Shown piece after piece: positions 25,874 to 32,526 of a stretch of DNA of 64,000 bases. The translations under genes were made by a program, and so were the position numbers. The stretch lies in assembly GCF_046365375.1 (NCBI RefSeq), contig NZ_JBKEIT010000002.1, positions 248,001 to 312,000 on the forward strand, written 5' to 3'. Under the pieces are notes generated by a model that was not told the origin of the DNA, searched no databases, and saw only the letters and a program-made list of their open reading frames with translations. This stretch comes from Butyricimonas muris (GTDB lineage: Bacteria > Bacteroidota > Bacteroidia > Bacteroidales > Marinifilaceae). Every line of letters begins with the position of its first letter. The first letter of the stretch is position 1.

Positions 25874-26986
25874 ATGGATGTCGTAACGTATAAATTTTTG
25901 ATGGGAACCTCGGCTTTCGTGATCGCGATACTCGGGGTTATGCTGGCGGCTACGGCAATACAGCCGGAAAACGGGTTAGAGAAGTTGCGTAAGGCTCGTA
26001 ATATCCTTGTACCTTCGTATTTCGTGTTGGCGCTTCTCAGTATGGTGTGCTGTTTCACGGGGTATGACCGTCGTGTCGAACCTGCCAGCACGCTTTTTGT
26101 CGCCTCGTTTCAAGCTCTGCTCTTCACCATGTCCATGTTGGTTTTCATACGTCCGAATGTAGTCCGGTGGGGAATCGTGCTCCGGCAGGCAGGAGGAATC
26201 ACGGTAGCGGGCATAATCTTGTTTGTTGCCCTGTTCTGTTTTGCCGACTATTATTGGGGGCTTTTTTACGCGGCCATTGTTGCTTATATTATCCAACTGG
26301 TGATATACACGCGGCTATTCATGTTGGTGTATCGCCGGACGGTGCGCGAGGTGGAGGATTATTATGACAATGACGAGGAGTACCGTCTGTCGTGGATAAA
26401 AACGGGGTTTTATAGCGCATTGGTTGTCGGCGTCATGGCAATACCCGTGTTGTTTTTTACCGCCTTGTACAAATACTTCGTCCCGTTGTACGTGCTTTAC
26501 TATAGTTTCATGGTGATGTGGTTTGTCAATTACTATCGCAGAATGAAATTCGCGATGCCTGTCATCACGATTGTCCCGTTGGCAGCGGCTGAAAGCGTGA
26601 AAAAGTCCGATGGCGAGGTTGCCGTGGCGGATGCTGCCGGGAAGGAACGGTTGTTAAAAGAAAAATTACAAAAATACATAGACGAGAAAGAATACTGCCG
26701 GAAAGATATTTCTTCCGATCGCGTGGCGGATTCTTTCGGGGTGAGTCTGTCGTTCTTCCGACAATACATGAAAACGTGCCACGGGATGGATTTCCGTTCG
26801 TGGCGCAAGGAACTGCGTTTGCGCGAGGCAACCCGGTTGTTTGACGAACACGCGGAATACGGCATAGACGAAGTCTGTGAAAAAGTAGGTTACAACAATT
26901 GCAGCAATTTCAACAGGGACTTTAAACAGATGACGGGGATAACACCTAAATGTTACCGGGAACGAGTTCATGGGGAAGCCCGCTAA
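25874..26986 (+). CDS. Membrane-anchored AraC-type transcriptional regulator
   Basis: A 370-aa protein with about six membrane helices in residues 1-225 and a C-terminal AraC-type double helix-turn-helix (about 255-365; DRVADSFGVSLSFFRQYMK and VCEKVGYNNCSNFNRDFKQMTGITPKCYR). DNA-binding proteins of this layout are common next to fimbrillin loci in Bacteroidales and probably sense a membrane or envelope signal (inference). The start ATG follows an AAGG sequence. A strong terminator separates it from the fimbrillin-like gene downstream, which has its own promoter and is the obvious candidate target. Confidence 0.88.
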   Translation: MDVVTYKFLMGTSAFVIAILGVMLAATAIQPENGLEKLRKARNILVPSYFVLALLSMVCCFTGYDRRVEPASTLFVASFQALLFTMSMLVFIRPNVVRWGIVLRQAGGITVAGIILFVALFCFADYYWGLFYAAIVAYIIQLVIYTRLFMLVYRRTVREVEDYYDNDEEYRLSWIKTGFYSALVVGVMAIPVLFFTALYKYFVPLYVLYYSFMVMWFVNYYRRMKFAMPVITIVPLAAAESVKKSDGEVAVADAAGKERLLKEKLQKYIDEKEYCRKDISSDRVADSFGVSLSFFRQYMKTCHGMDFRSWRKELRLREATRLFDEHAEYGIDEVCEKVGYNNCSNFNRDFKQMTGITPKCYRERVHGEAR

Positions 26987-27028
26987 TTATCTTTCGTGCA
27001 AACAAACGAAAGATAATTCATTTTTTTT
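26986..27028 (+). terminator. Terminator after the AraC-type regulator
   Basis: ATTATCTTTCG (26986-26996) pairs with CGAAAGATAAT (27007-27017), followed by eight or more Ts (27020-27028). Confidence 0.85.
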
Positions 27029-27058
27029 GCCTCGGCGGCTTTTATCCTGTATTTTTGT
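27026..27058 (+). promoter_or_regulatory. Promoter of the fimbrillin/LRR gene
   Basis: TTTG at 27026-27029 and TATTTTTG at 27051-27058 are separated by 21 bases, a good match to the Bacteroidota -33/-7 layout. The start codon is at 27105. Confidence 0.65.
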
Positions 27059-27104
27059 GGATATATCTCCCCTGTGAATTATCATTCAATCAATATACAA
27101 GCAT

Positions 27105-28865
27105 ATGAAAAATAATCTATTTTCACTTGCACTGGCAATGCTGTTGCTTGCCTCGTGCGGTAAAGACAAAGGTCATAACCCGGAAGAAGACAACAATGTC
27201 GTGCAAATCACCGCCTCTATCGACGGCACTGCCGATGGCGGAACGGTATCCGCGGGGCGGGCGACAGTCGATAATGACGGGAAAGGTACATTCGACCCCG
27301 GCGACACGTGGGGACTTTACACTTACACGGCTAAAGGCGATTACATGAACGCCAACACGGAATACAAGTACGGGGAAACTACCTTGCACTGGGATGACCT
27401 CAGCGAGACGGAAGCGGTGACTTTCTCCGCCCATTACCCGCGCATCACGGGCACCATGCCAGATATTGACGACCCGGCGGCATACATGTATATGCCCCAA
27501 GCGTGGAACCACACGGACGACCTGCTCCATGCCACTGCCACGGCAAGCAAGGGCGGGACGGTGGCACTGACATTCAAGCATCTGATGCACCGGCTCGTCG
27601 TCAACCTGGCGGGGGGCGATGGCATGGAGGGGGCGGACTTGTCTTCCGCCCTGATAAACTCTGTGGCAAAGGATGGTCACACGCCTACGATGCGTGCCAA
27701 CGTGGAGGTGAACCTGCTGACCGGCGCAGTGACCTATGGCAGAGCAACGGGCAGTGTAATCTTCAGCAACGGAGGCGGTGCCAAAGCCGACTGGAAAATA
27801 GCGCCGCAAGACCTCACCGCGGGTGCGGAATGGCTCAGGATAACCGTAGGCGAGGATGTGTGGTACTATCATGTACCTGCCGACCTGAACACTGCCGCCC
27901 CCGGCAACCAAACCCGCCTCGAAAGCGGCAAGCAACTCACCCTCAACCTCACGCTGAAGAAGAACCCCGACACGGGCAACACCGAAGTGGAACTCACCGG
28001 CAGCGAAATCTCCGGCTGGGACACGCAGCCCCCGATTAACGACATCATCGACATCAACGGAAGCGGAGCCCCCACCTCCGGCGACATCGACATGACCAAC
28101 ATGAACGCCGACGAAGTAAAGGCCGCCATTACGGCAGCCCTCGCCGCAGGCCACACCGAAATCAAGCTGACGGGCGAATTTTCCAAGATAGGATTGGGCG
28201 CAGTGGACGACGCATTGGGTACATTTTCCTATAATACGAAAATCACGAAATGCGACCTCAGCGAAGTGACGGACTGGGGAACACCGGCAACACTGCCCGG
28301 CAACGCCTTTGCGGGTTGCACCGCTTTGCAGGAGGTGGTGTTGCCCGATTACGTGCAGGTAATCGGAGAATATGCTTTTTTCAATTGCACTGCGCTGACT
28401 ACGGTGAATCTTCCGCAGGTTACCCGGATTGAACAATACGCATTTCAGCTATGTACTTCATTGGCGGAACTCACGCTGGATAAAGTGGCAGCGATAGACA
28501 AGTGTGCTTTCTTCGGATGCACGAGCCTCAAAACGCTCAAACTGCCGAAGTGTACCCGGTTCGGTGATTATATCGTAACGGGCTGTAGCAGCCTCACCCG
28601 GATAGAAGCCACCGCAGCCGGAAATTTCGTTGACATAGAAAATGGTACCAGTATAGAGCACTCCGCCGTTTTTCAGAACAGAGCCGGCACTCATACCGGA
28701 GCGAACACATTCGACTCCGCCAAGTGCGACCTCGTGCTGAACGCCGACAAGCAAGAGGGTGGCTCTGCCGTCCCCACAGTCTACAACAGCAACGAATGGG
28801 CTGGGAAGGGAGGCAGCGGCTACCTCATGCAATGGAAGAGCATCAGCTTTGCGCAGCAGCCGTAA
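27105..28865 (+). CDS. Fimbrillin-like lipoprotein with BspA-type leucine-rich repeats
   Basis: A 586-aa lipoprotein (lipobox LASC, Cys18). The N-terminal two-thirds is a fimbrillin/Mfa-like region, with an Arg (R52 in SAGRATV) in the position where FimA-type pilins are cut during assembly, the GTFDPGDTWGLY motif and FKHLMHRLVVNL. Residues about 385-525 carry four or five BspA-type LRR_5 repeats (NAFAGCTALQEVVLPDYVQVIGEYAF…). The base composition is strongly GC-rich and C-rich on the coding strand, unlike the flanking genes, suggesting transfer. It could be a tip or accessory fimbrial protein with an adhesive LRR domain (inference). Confidence 0.85.
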   Translation: MKNNLFSLALAMLLLASCGKDKGHNPEEDNNVVQITASIDGTADGGTVSAGRATVDNDGKGTFDPGDTWGLYTYTAKGDYMNANTEYKYGETTLHWDDLSETEAVTFSAHYPRITGTMPDIDDPAAYMYMPQAWNHTDDLLHATATASKGGTVALTFKHLMHRLVVNLAGGDGMEGADLSSALINSVAKDGHTPTMRANVEVNLLTGAVTYGRATGSVIFSNGGGAKADWKIAPQDLTAGAEWLRITVGEDVWYYHVPADLNTAAPGNQTRLESGKQLTLNLTLKKNPDTGNTEVELTGSEISGWDTQPPINDIIDINGSGAPTSGDIDMTNMNADEVKAAITAALAAGHTEIKLTGEFSKIGLGAVDDALGTFSYNTKITKCDLSEVTDWGTPATLPGNAFAGCTALQEVVLPDYVQVIGEYAFFNCTALTTVNLPQVTRIEQYAFQLCTSLAELTLDKVAAIDKCAFFGCTSLKTLKLPKCTRFGDYIVTGCSSLTRIEATAAGNFVDIENGTSIEHSAVFQNRAGTHTGANTFDSAKCDLVLNADKQEGGSAVPTVYNSNEWAGKGGSGYLMQWKSISFAQQP

Positions 28866-28876
28866 TCCGCGCCTTT

Positions 28877-28939
28877 CCCGAAGTTGAACTCCGAGGCGGT
28901 CAAAGTTCAACATTGGCACCGCCAAAGTTCAACTTCGGG
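28877..28939. terminator. Nested inverted repeat after the fimbrillin/LRR gene
   Basis: CCCGAAGTTGAACT (28877-28890) pairs perfectly with 28926-28939; inside it GGCGGT (28895-28900) pairs with ACCGCC (28918-28923). No T-run follows. AAGTTCAAC also occurs once more inside the loop, so alternative folds are possible. Probably a terminator or processing hairpin. Confidence 0.55.
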
Positions 28940-29018
28940 AAGCGGTTCGCCCCCGCAAGGGCACAAGCGTTCTTTGAAAGATTGTATTGGAGATGGAAAG
29001 GAAAAACGAGTGGGATAC

Positions 29019-29049
29019 TTGGTCATCCGGCAGCGAATCGGTACTTTTG
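29019..29049 (+). promoter_or_regulatory. Promoter of the KilA-N gene
   Basis: TTGG (29019-29022) and TACTTTTG (29042-29049) with a 19-base spacer. The start at 29090 is preceded by a strong AAGGAG ribosome-binding site, unusual for this genome. Confidence 0.55.
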
Positions 29050-29089
29050 CAACCGAAACTATAACCTATAAGAAAGGAGAACCCTGAAA

Positions 29090-29899
29090 ATGGCAAAGAT
29101 AACCGTACAGAACAAAGAAATCACCATTGTGTCGGCAAACGATTCGGACTATATCTCACTGACAGATATGGCAAACGCCAAAGAAAGTGAAAGCCGGGCA
29201 GCAGACATTATAAAGAATTGGCTGCGCAACCGATATACACTTGAATTTCTCGGAACATGGGAAATAGTTCACAATCCTAATTTTAAAGTGGTCGAATTTG
29301 ACCACTTTAAATCACAAGCCGGATTACCAAGTTTTGTAATGAGTGTGTCCGAATGGACGGAAAAAACAGATGCCATCGGTATTATCGTAAGAAAAGGAAA
29401 ATATGGTGGAACATACGCCCACAAAGATATAGCATTTGAATTTGGATCGGCCATCAGCGTGTTGTTTAAAATCTATTTGATTGAAGAGTTCCAGCGCCTC
29501 AAAGAGCAAGAACAAGCCCAAATAGGCTGGAGTGCCAAGCGTGAACTGTCGAAGATAAACTACCGCATTCACACGGATGCTATCAAGCAAAACCTTATCC
29601 CCGGGGAAATCACCCCGCAACAAGCCTTGCGTATTTATGCCAGCGAAGCCGATGTGCTGAATGTAGCCATGTTTGGCATGACCGCCCTCGAATGGCGCGA
29701 TGCGCATCCCGACCTCAAAGGAAACGTGCGCGACTATGCCGGTATCAACGAGCTAATTTGCCTCTCGAATATGGAGAATCTGAATGCCGTTTTCATCAAC
29801 GATGGCCTGCCGCAGCACGAAAGGCTTGTCCGCCTTAACCGGATAGCCATTCAGCAAATGCAGCTTCTGGAAGACGTAAACAAGAAATACCTGAAATAA
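29090..29899 (+). CDS. KilA-N domain protein
   Basis: A 269-aa protein with an N-terminal KilA-N DNA-binding domain (about 20-120: YISLTDMANAKESESRAADIIKNWLRNRYTLEFLGTWE…, VRKGKYGGTYAHKDIAFEFGSAI), followed by a helical region. KilA-N domains come from phage and large DNA virus proteins and are often carried on mobile or accessory DNA; the cellular role of stand-alone copies is not known. It sits between two fimbrillin-like genes but has lower GC than both, so it may have a separate origin. It has its own promoter and a strong ribosome-binding site. Confidence 0.88.
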   Translation: MAKITVQNKEITIVSANDSDYISLTDMANAKESESRAADIIKNWLRNRYTLEFLGTWEIVHNPNFKVVEFDHFKSQAGLPSFVMSVSEWTEKTDAIGIIVRKGKYGGTYAHKDIAFEFGSAISVLFKIYLIEEFQRLKEQEQAQIGWSAKRELSKINYRIHTDAIKQNLIPGEITPQQALRIYASEADVLNVAMFGMTALEWRDAHPDLKGNVRDYAGINELICLSNMENLNAVFINDGLPQHERLVRLNRIAIQQMQLLEDVNKKYLK

Positions 29900-29930
29900 C
29901 CCCATCCTCCAATATCCTCTTTCATATTGA

Positions 29931-29963
29931 ACGCTTAAAATGTAAGAACTTAAAATTAAGCGT
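29931..29963 (+). promoter_or_regulatory. Inverted repeat directly before the second fimbrillin start
   Basis: ACGCTTAA (29931-29938) pairs with TTAAGCGT (29956-29963), ending two bases before the ATG at 29966. In RNA it would occlude the translation start; in DNA it could be an operator. Function unproven. Confidence 0.35.
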
Positions 29964-29965
29964 AT

Positions 29966-30874
29966 ATGAACAAGAAAACATTTTTATCCTTCGGCCGCAG
30001 GCAAAGCGTCTGCATTGCCGTCCTGCTGGCGATAGCCGCAACCGCTGCGCTCACCTCGTGCAGCGACGACGACACTCCCGGCAACACCATCCGCTTCACC
30101 ACCGCCGTTGCCGACTTCACGGGCAGCGATGCCGCCGATAACTCCGGCACACGCGCCACCATCAACGACGAGGACGGCACGGGCAGCTTCGCCAACGGCG
30201 ACGAAACGATGATTATTGGATTCGCCTATACAACAGCGATGTCGGTTGTCACAAAAGAACACCCCGCCACCTACAAGGACGGAACATGGACTACCGACAT
30301 GACGTGGGATGAATTCGGCGAGGTTGGGATTGTCCGTTTCTCCGCCTTTTTCCCGAAACGGTCTCTGGCCGACTTTGATGAAAACGGTCTAATGAACTTT
30401 AATCCCACCGATCAAAGCACCCCGGAGAAGTATGCCGCCTGCGACTGGATCAGTGCGTTGGCTACCGGGAAAAAAGCCGACCAACCGACGATACAGCTGA
30501 CGTTCAGCCACCTCATGCACCGCCTCACGGTAAACCTCAGCCTGTCCGACACTCCCGGCACATTGACACAGGCGGATGTGGATGCCGCTACGGTCGTGAT
30601 AAAGAACATGGAGACCAAAGGTGTTGTAAGTTTTAGCGGCGGCGTAGAGCCGCAGGCTGGGAATACCGGAGACTTCACCCCCTTGAAATCCGCTTCCGGC
30701 AACAGCTTCTGCGTCCTCCTCCTGCCACAGTCTGTTACTCCCGGAACCCCGTGGATAGAAATCACCGTGGGCGACCGAACCGTCACCTACGCCGTCCCTG
30801 ACGGACTGACCGAGCTGCAAGGCGGAAAGGAACAGGTGGTGAACCTTGCGCTGACCAACAGCGGGGTAAATTGA
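29966..30874 (+). CDS. Fimbrillin-like lipoprotein
   Basis: A 302-aa lipoprotein with a long signal sequence and lipobox LTSC (Cys32). The fimbrillin/Mfa-like fold is indicated by TRATINDEDGTGSFANGDE, with Arg63 in the expected maturation position, and by LTFSHLMHRLTVNLSLSD, which closely parallels FKHLMHRLVVNL of the gene at 27105. It is shorter than that protein and lacks leucine-rich repeats, so it may be the structural partner. It is GC-rich and C-rich like the first fimbrillin gene. It is followed by a 16-bp hairpin terminator. Confidence 0.85.
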   Translation: MNKKTFLSFGRRQSVCIAVLLAIAATAALTSCSDDDTPGNTIRFTTAVADFTGSDAADNSGTRATINDEDGTGSFANGDETMIIGFAYTTAMSVVTKEHPATYKDGTWTTDMTWDEFGEVGIVRFSAFFPKRSLADFDENGLMNFNPTDQSTPEKYAACDWISALATGKKADQPTIQLTFSHLMHRLTVNLSLSDTPGTLTQADVDAATVVIKNMETKGVVSFSGGVEPQAGNTGDFTPLKSASGNSFCVLLLPQSVTPGTPWIEITVGDRTVTYAVPDGLTELQGGKEQVVNLALTNSGVN

Positions 30875-30877
30875 AAC

Positions 30878-30920
30878 TGTGCCGTCCTGAAATAGAGTAA
30901 ACCGATTTCAGGACGGCACA
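30878..30920. terminator. 16-bp perfect hairpin closing the fimbrillin island
   Basis: 30878-30893 (starting TGTGCCGTCC) pairs perfectly with 30905-30920. An A/T-rich run rather than a clean T-run follows. It marks the right end of the GC-rich region. Confidence 0.7.
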
Positions 30921-30993
30921 ATAAAATAACTGAACTTATCGGGAGTTTATTTCAAAAAAGAGAGGGAAACGGTAAAAAATGTAATGTTTTTCT

Positions 30994-31001
30994 TATATTT
31001 G
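30994..31001 (+). promoter_or_regulatory. Candidate -7 element for the poly-Cys leader and cysK
   Basis: TATATTTG matches TAnnTTTG. Transcription would start near 31008, giving a leader of about 245 bases before cysK that contains the whole poly-cysteine ORF. No good -33 element is seen. A small TGCC-GCAA-GGCA hairpin (31016-31027) would lie near the 5' end of this leader. Confidence 0.55.
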
Positions 31002-31046
31002 CGGTATAAACAAAGTGCCGCAAGGCAAATATTAATCTTCTAATAC

Positions 31047-31151
31047 ATGAACACGATGGCAATTCTTTTACAACAATCGCAAGTGGGGGTATTGAACTTT
31101 GAATCTGTCAAAGGGAATGCTTGCTGCTGTTGTTGCTGTCGATGTAGATAA
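31047..31151 (+). CDS. 34-residue leader peptide with six consecutive cysteines
   Basis: An ATG-initiated ORF of 34 codons ending in ACCCCCCRCR. Six Cys codons run from 31122 to 31139, mixing TGC and TGT, and a seventh is at 31143-31145. The stop TAA is at 31149-31151, 100 bases before the cysK start. An amino-acid run placed just upstream of the gene that makes that amino acid is the hallmark of a translational or transcriptional attenuation leader, as with His, Trp and Leu leaders. Poly-cysteine leader ORFs controlling downstream genes have been reported in mycobacteria. The Cys run can pair with an upstream part of the same ORF (ACAACA and GCAAG with CTTGC and TGTTGT). It is unlikely to encode a stable functional protein. 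Coding is inferred from composition and position only. Confidence 0.65.
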   Translation: MNTMAILLQQSQVGVLNFESVKGNACCCCCCRCR

Positions 31152-31178
31152 TTCGGAACTTATTTATTCAGTGATGTA

Positions 31179-31247
31179 ATGATTTTTGATTCGGTGATTA
31201 TTTAGAATCATGGAGTCATAAATCGTCGATCATAAATCAAAAATTAT
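31179..31247 (+). promoter_or_regulatory. Alternative RNA hairpins between the poly-Cys leader and cysK
   Basis: Two mutually exclusive pairings share the TGATT at 31187-31191. One is a 13-bp stem (31179-31191 with 31235-31247, one G-U pair) ending four bases before the cysK ATG, which could hide the translation start. The other is a short stem TGATTC (31187-31192) with GAATCA (31205-31210). A ribosome stalled in the Cys run could change which forms. The stems are AU-rich and weak, and related ATCATAAATC-like words occur in other intergenic regions, so a switch is only a hypothesis. Confidence 0.35.
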
Positions 31248-31251
31248 ACAA

Positions 31252-32160
31252 ATGGTAAAGAAGAACATTCTTGAAACCATCGGTAATACACCGATGGTGC
31301 GTATTAATAATTTATACGTGAAATCCGGCGTGAATATTTACGCCAAGTTGGAGGGATTTAATCCCACGGGAAGTATTAAAGACCGGATTGCAATGCAGAT
31401 GATCAAGCAGGCGGAACGGGAAGGGAAGCTGGTGCCCGGGAAGACAATTATCGAACCCACGTCCGGTAACACGGGAATCGGGTTGGCAATTATCGGTATC
31501 GTGAAGGGATATGACGTGGAGATCGTGATGAGTGAGGCGGTTTCCGTGGAGCGACGGAAGATTATCCGGTCGTATGGGGGAAAAGTGATTCTGACTCCTG
31601 CGGCGGAGGGAACGGACGGGGCGATTCGGCTGGCTCATAAATTGGTGGAGGAGAACCCGGGGAAGTATTTTATGCCCGATCAATTTAGTAATGCCGGGAA
31701 TTATCAAGCTCATTACGAGAATACGGCGATCGAGATATGGCAGCAGACAGAGGGGGAGATTGATTATCTGGTGAGTGCTCTCGGTACTTCGGGGACGATT
31801 ATGGGCGTTTCCCGTTTTCTGAAAAAGATGCAGCCGAACATAAAGGTCGTGAGCGCCCATCCCGTGAAAGGGCATTATATACAGGGACTGAAAAACATGG
31901 ATGAGGCAATCGTACCCGCTATTTATGATCCGTTGCATATCGATATGCAGGTTATGGTCGAGAGCGAGGAGGCTATTGCTATGGCACGGGAGATTATCGC
32001 CAAGGAAGGTATTTTTGCCGGCATGAGTAGCGGGGCGGCTATGCTGGCGGCATTGAGAACGGCGGAACGGATCGATGCCGGGAATATCGTGGTGATATTC
32101 CCCGATAGGGCGGAAAAGTACTTGAGTACCTCGATGTTCGATGATCTGGCAGATGATTAA
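31252..32160 (+). CDS. cysK: Cysteine synthase (O-acetylserine sulfhydrylase)
   Basis: A 302-aa PLP enzyme that makes L-cysteine from O-acetylserine and sulfide. Seen in the sequence: the PLP lysine in NPTGSIKDR (Lys43), the substrate loop TSGNTGIGLA, and GTSGTIMGVSRFLK near the phosphate site. A C-terminal VVIFPDRAEKYLST segment completes the fold. Length fits CysK/CysM; CysK is preferred but CysM cannot be excluded. The upstream poly-cysteine ORF suggests control by cysteine supply. No other sulfur-assimilation gene is adjacent, and a large inverted repeat follows. Confidence 0.92.
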   Translation: MVKKNILETIGNTPMVRINNLYVKSGVNIYAKLEGFNPTGSIKDRIAMQMIKQAEREGKLVPGKTIIEPTSGNTGIGLAIIGIVKGYDVEIVMSEAVSVERRKIIRSYGGKVILTPAAEGTDGAIRLAHKLVEENPGKYFMPDQFSNAGNYQAHYENTAIEIWQQTEGEIDYLVSALGTSGTIMGVSRFLKKMQPNIKVVSAHPVKGHYIQGLKNMDEAIVPAIYDPLHIDMQVMVESEEAIAMAREIIAKEGIFAGMSSGAAMLAALRTAERIDAGNIVVIFPDRAEKYLSTSMFDDLADD

Positions 32161-32180
32161 ATCTGCCGGATAACCCGTGC

Positions 32181-32404
32181 AGGGCAAACGCATCAAGACG
32201 CTTTTTGCCCGGTTCATAAAGTTGAGCTTTCAGCTCCTAAAGTTTATAAAGTTCATAAAGTAACGGGCGTCCTTCGGACAAGGTTTACCGGCAGCCATGC
32301 TGCCGTGGACAAAGCGCCCGCTAGGGTCCATAAACCTTATGAACTTTATAGACTTTATAAACTTTTAACTAAAAGGGCAAAAAGCGTCTTGACGCGTTTG
32401 CCCT
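32181..32404. repeat. 224-bp nested inverted repeat between cysK and gnd
   Basis: The outer 30-base arms 32181-32210 and 32375-32404 (starting AGGGCAAACGC and GGGCAAAAAGC) are complementary except for one position. Inside them lies a second symmetry made of TTTATAAAGT/TTCATAAAGT units (32211-32250) and their complements (32320-32366), and a GC-rich centre containing GGGCG…CGCCC and CCGGCAGCC…GGCTGCCGG-like palindromes. The unit family recurs at three other sites in this window. The 366-base intergenic stretch holds no gene; the outer stem plus a T-rich run at 32411-32418 may terminate cysK. A mobile MITE-like origin is possible. Confidence 0.75.
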
Positions 32405-32526
32405 AGTGGGGGATGGCACCTTTTTTGTTAGCTTGTTTAACAAAGTTAAGAATAAAATAGTGTGAACGAGAACAAAACGATAAGAAATATCGTAAAACGT
32501 AGTTACGAATAAAATTACAAATTATT

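Noticed and set aside
27123..28436. 437-codon open frame antisense to the fimbrillin/LRR gene
   Set aside because: Its protein has no recognisable domain, signal peptide or coherent composition; long antisense frames are expected in GC-rich C-biased DNA. The sense frame has a lipobox, fimbrillin motifs and LRRs.
26986..30920. Prophage or conjugative element around the KilA-N gene
   Set aside because: No integrase, portal, capsid, relaxase, transposase or att-like repeats are visible; KilA-N and DUF1016 alone do not define a phage.
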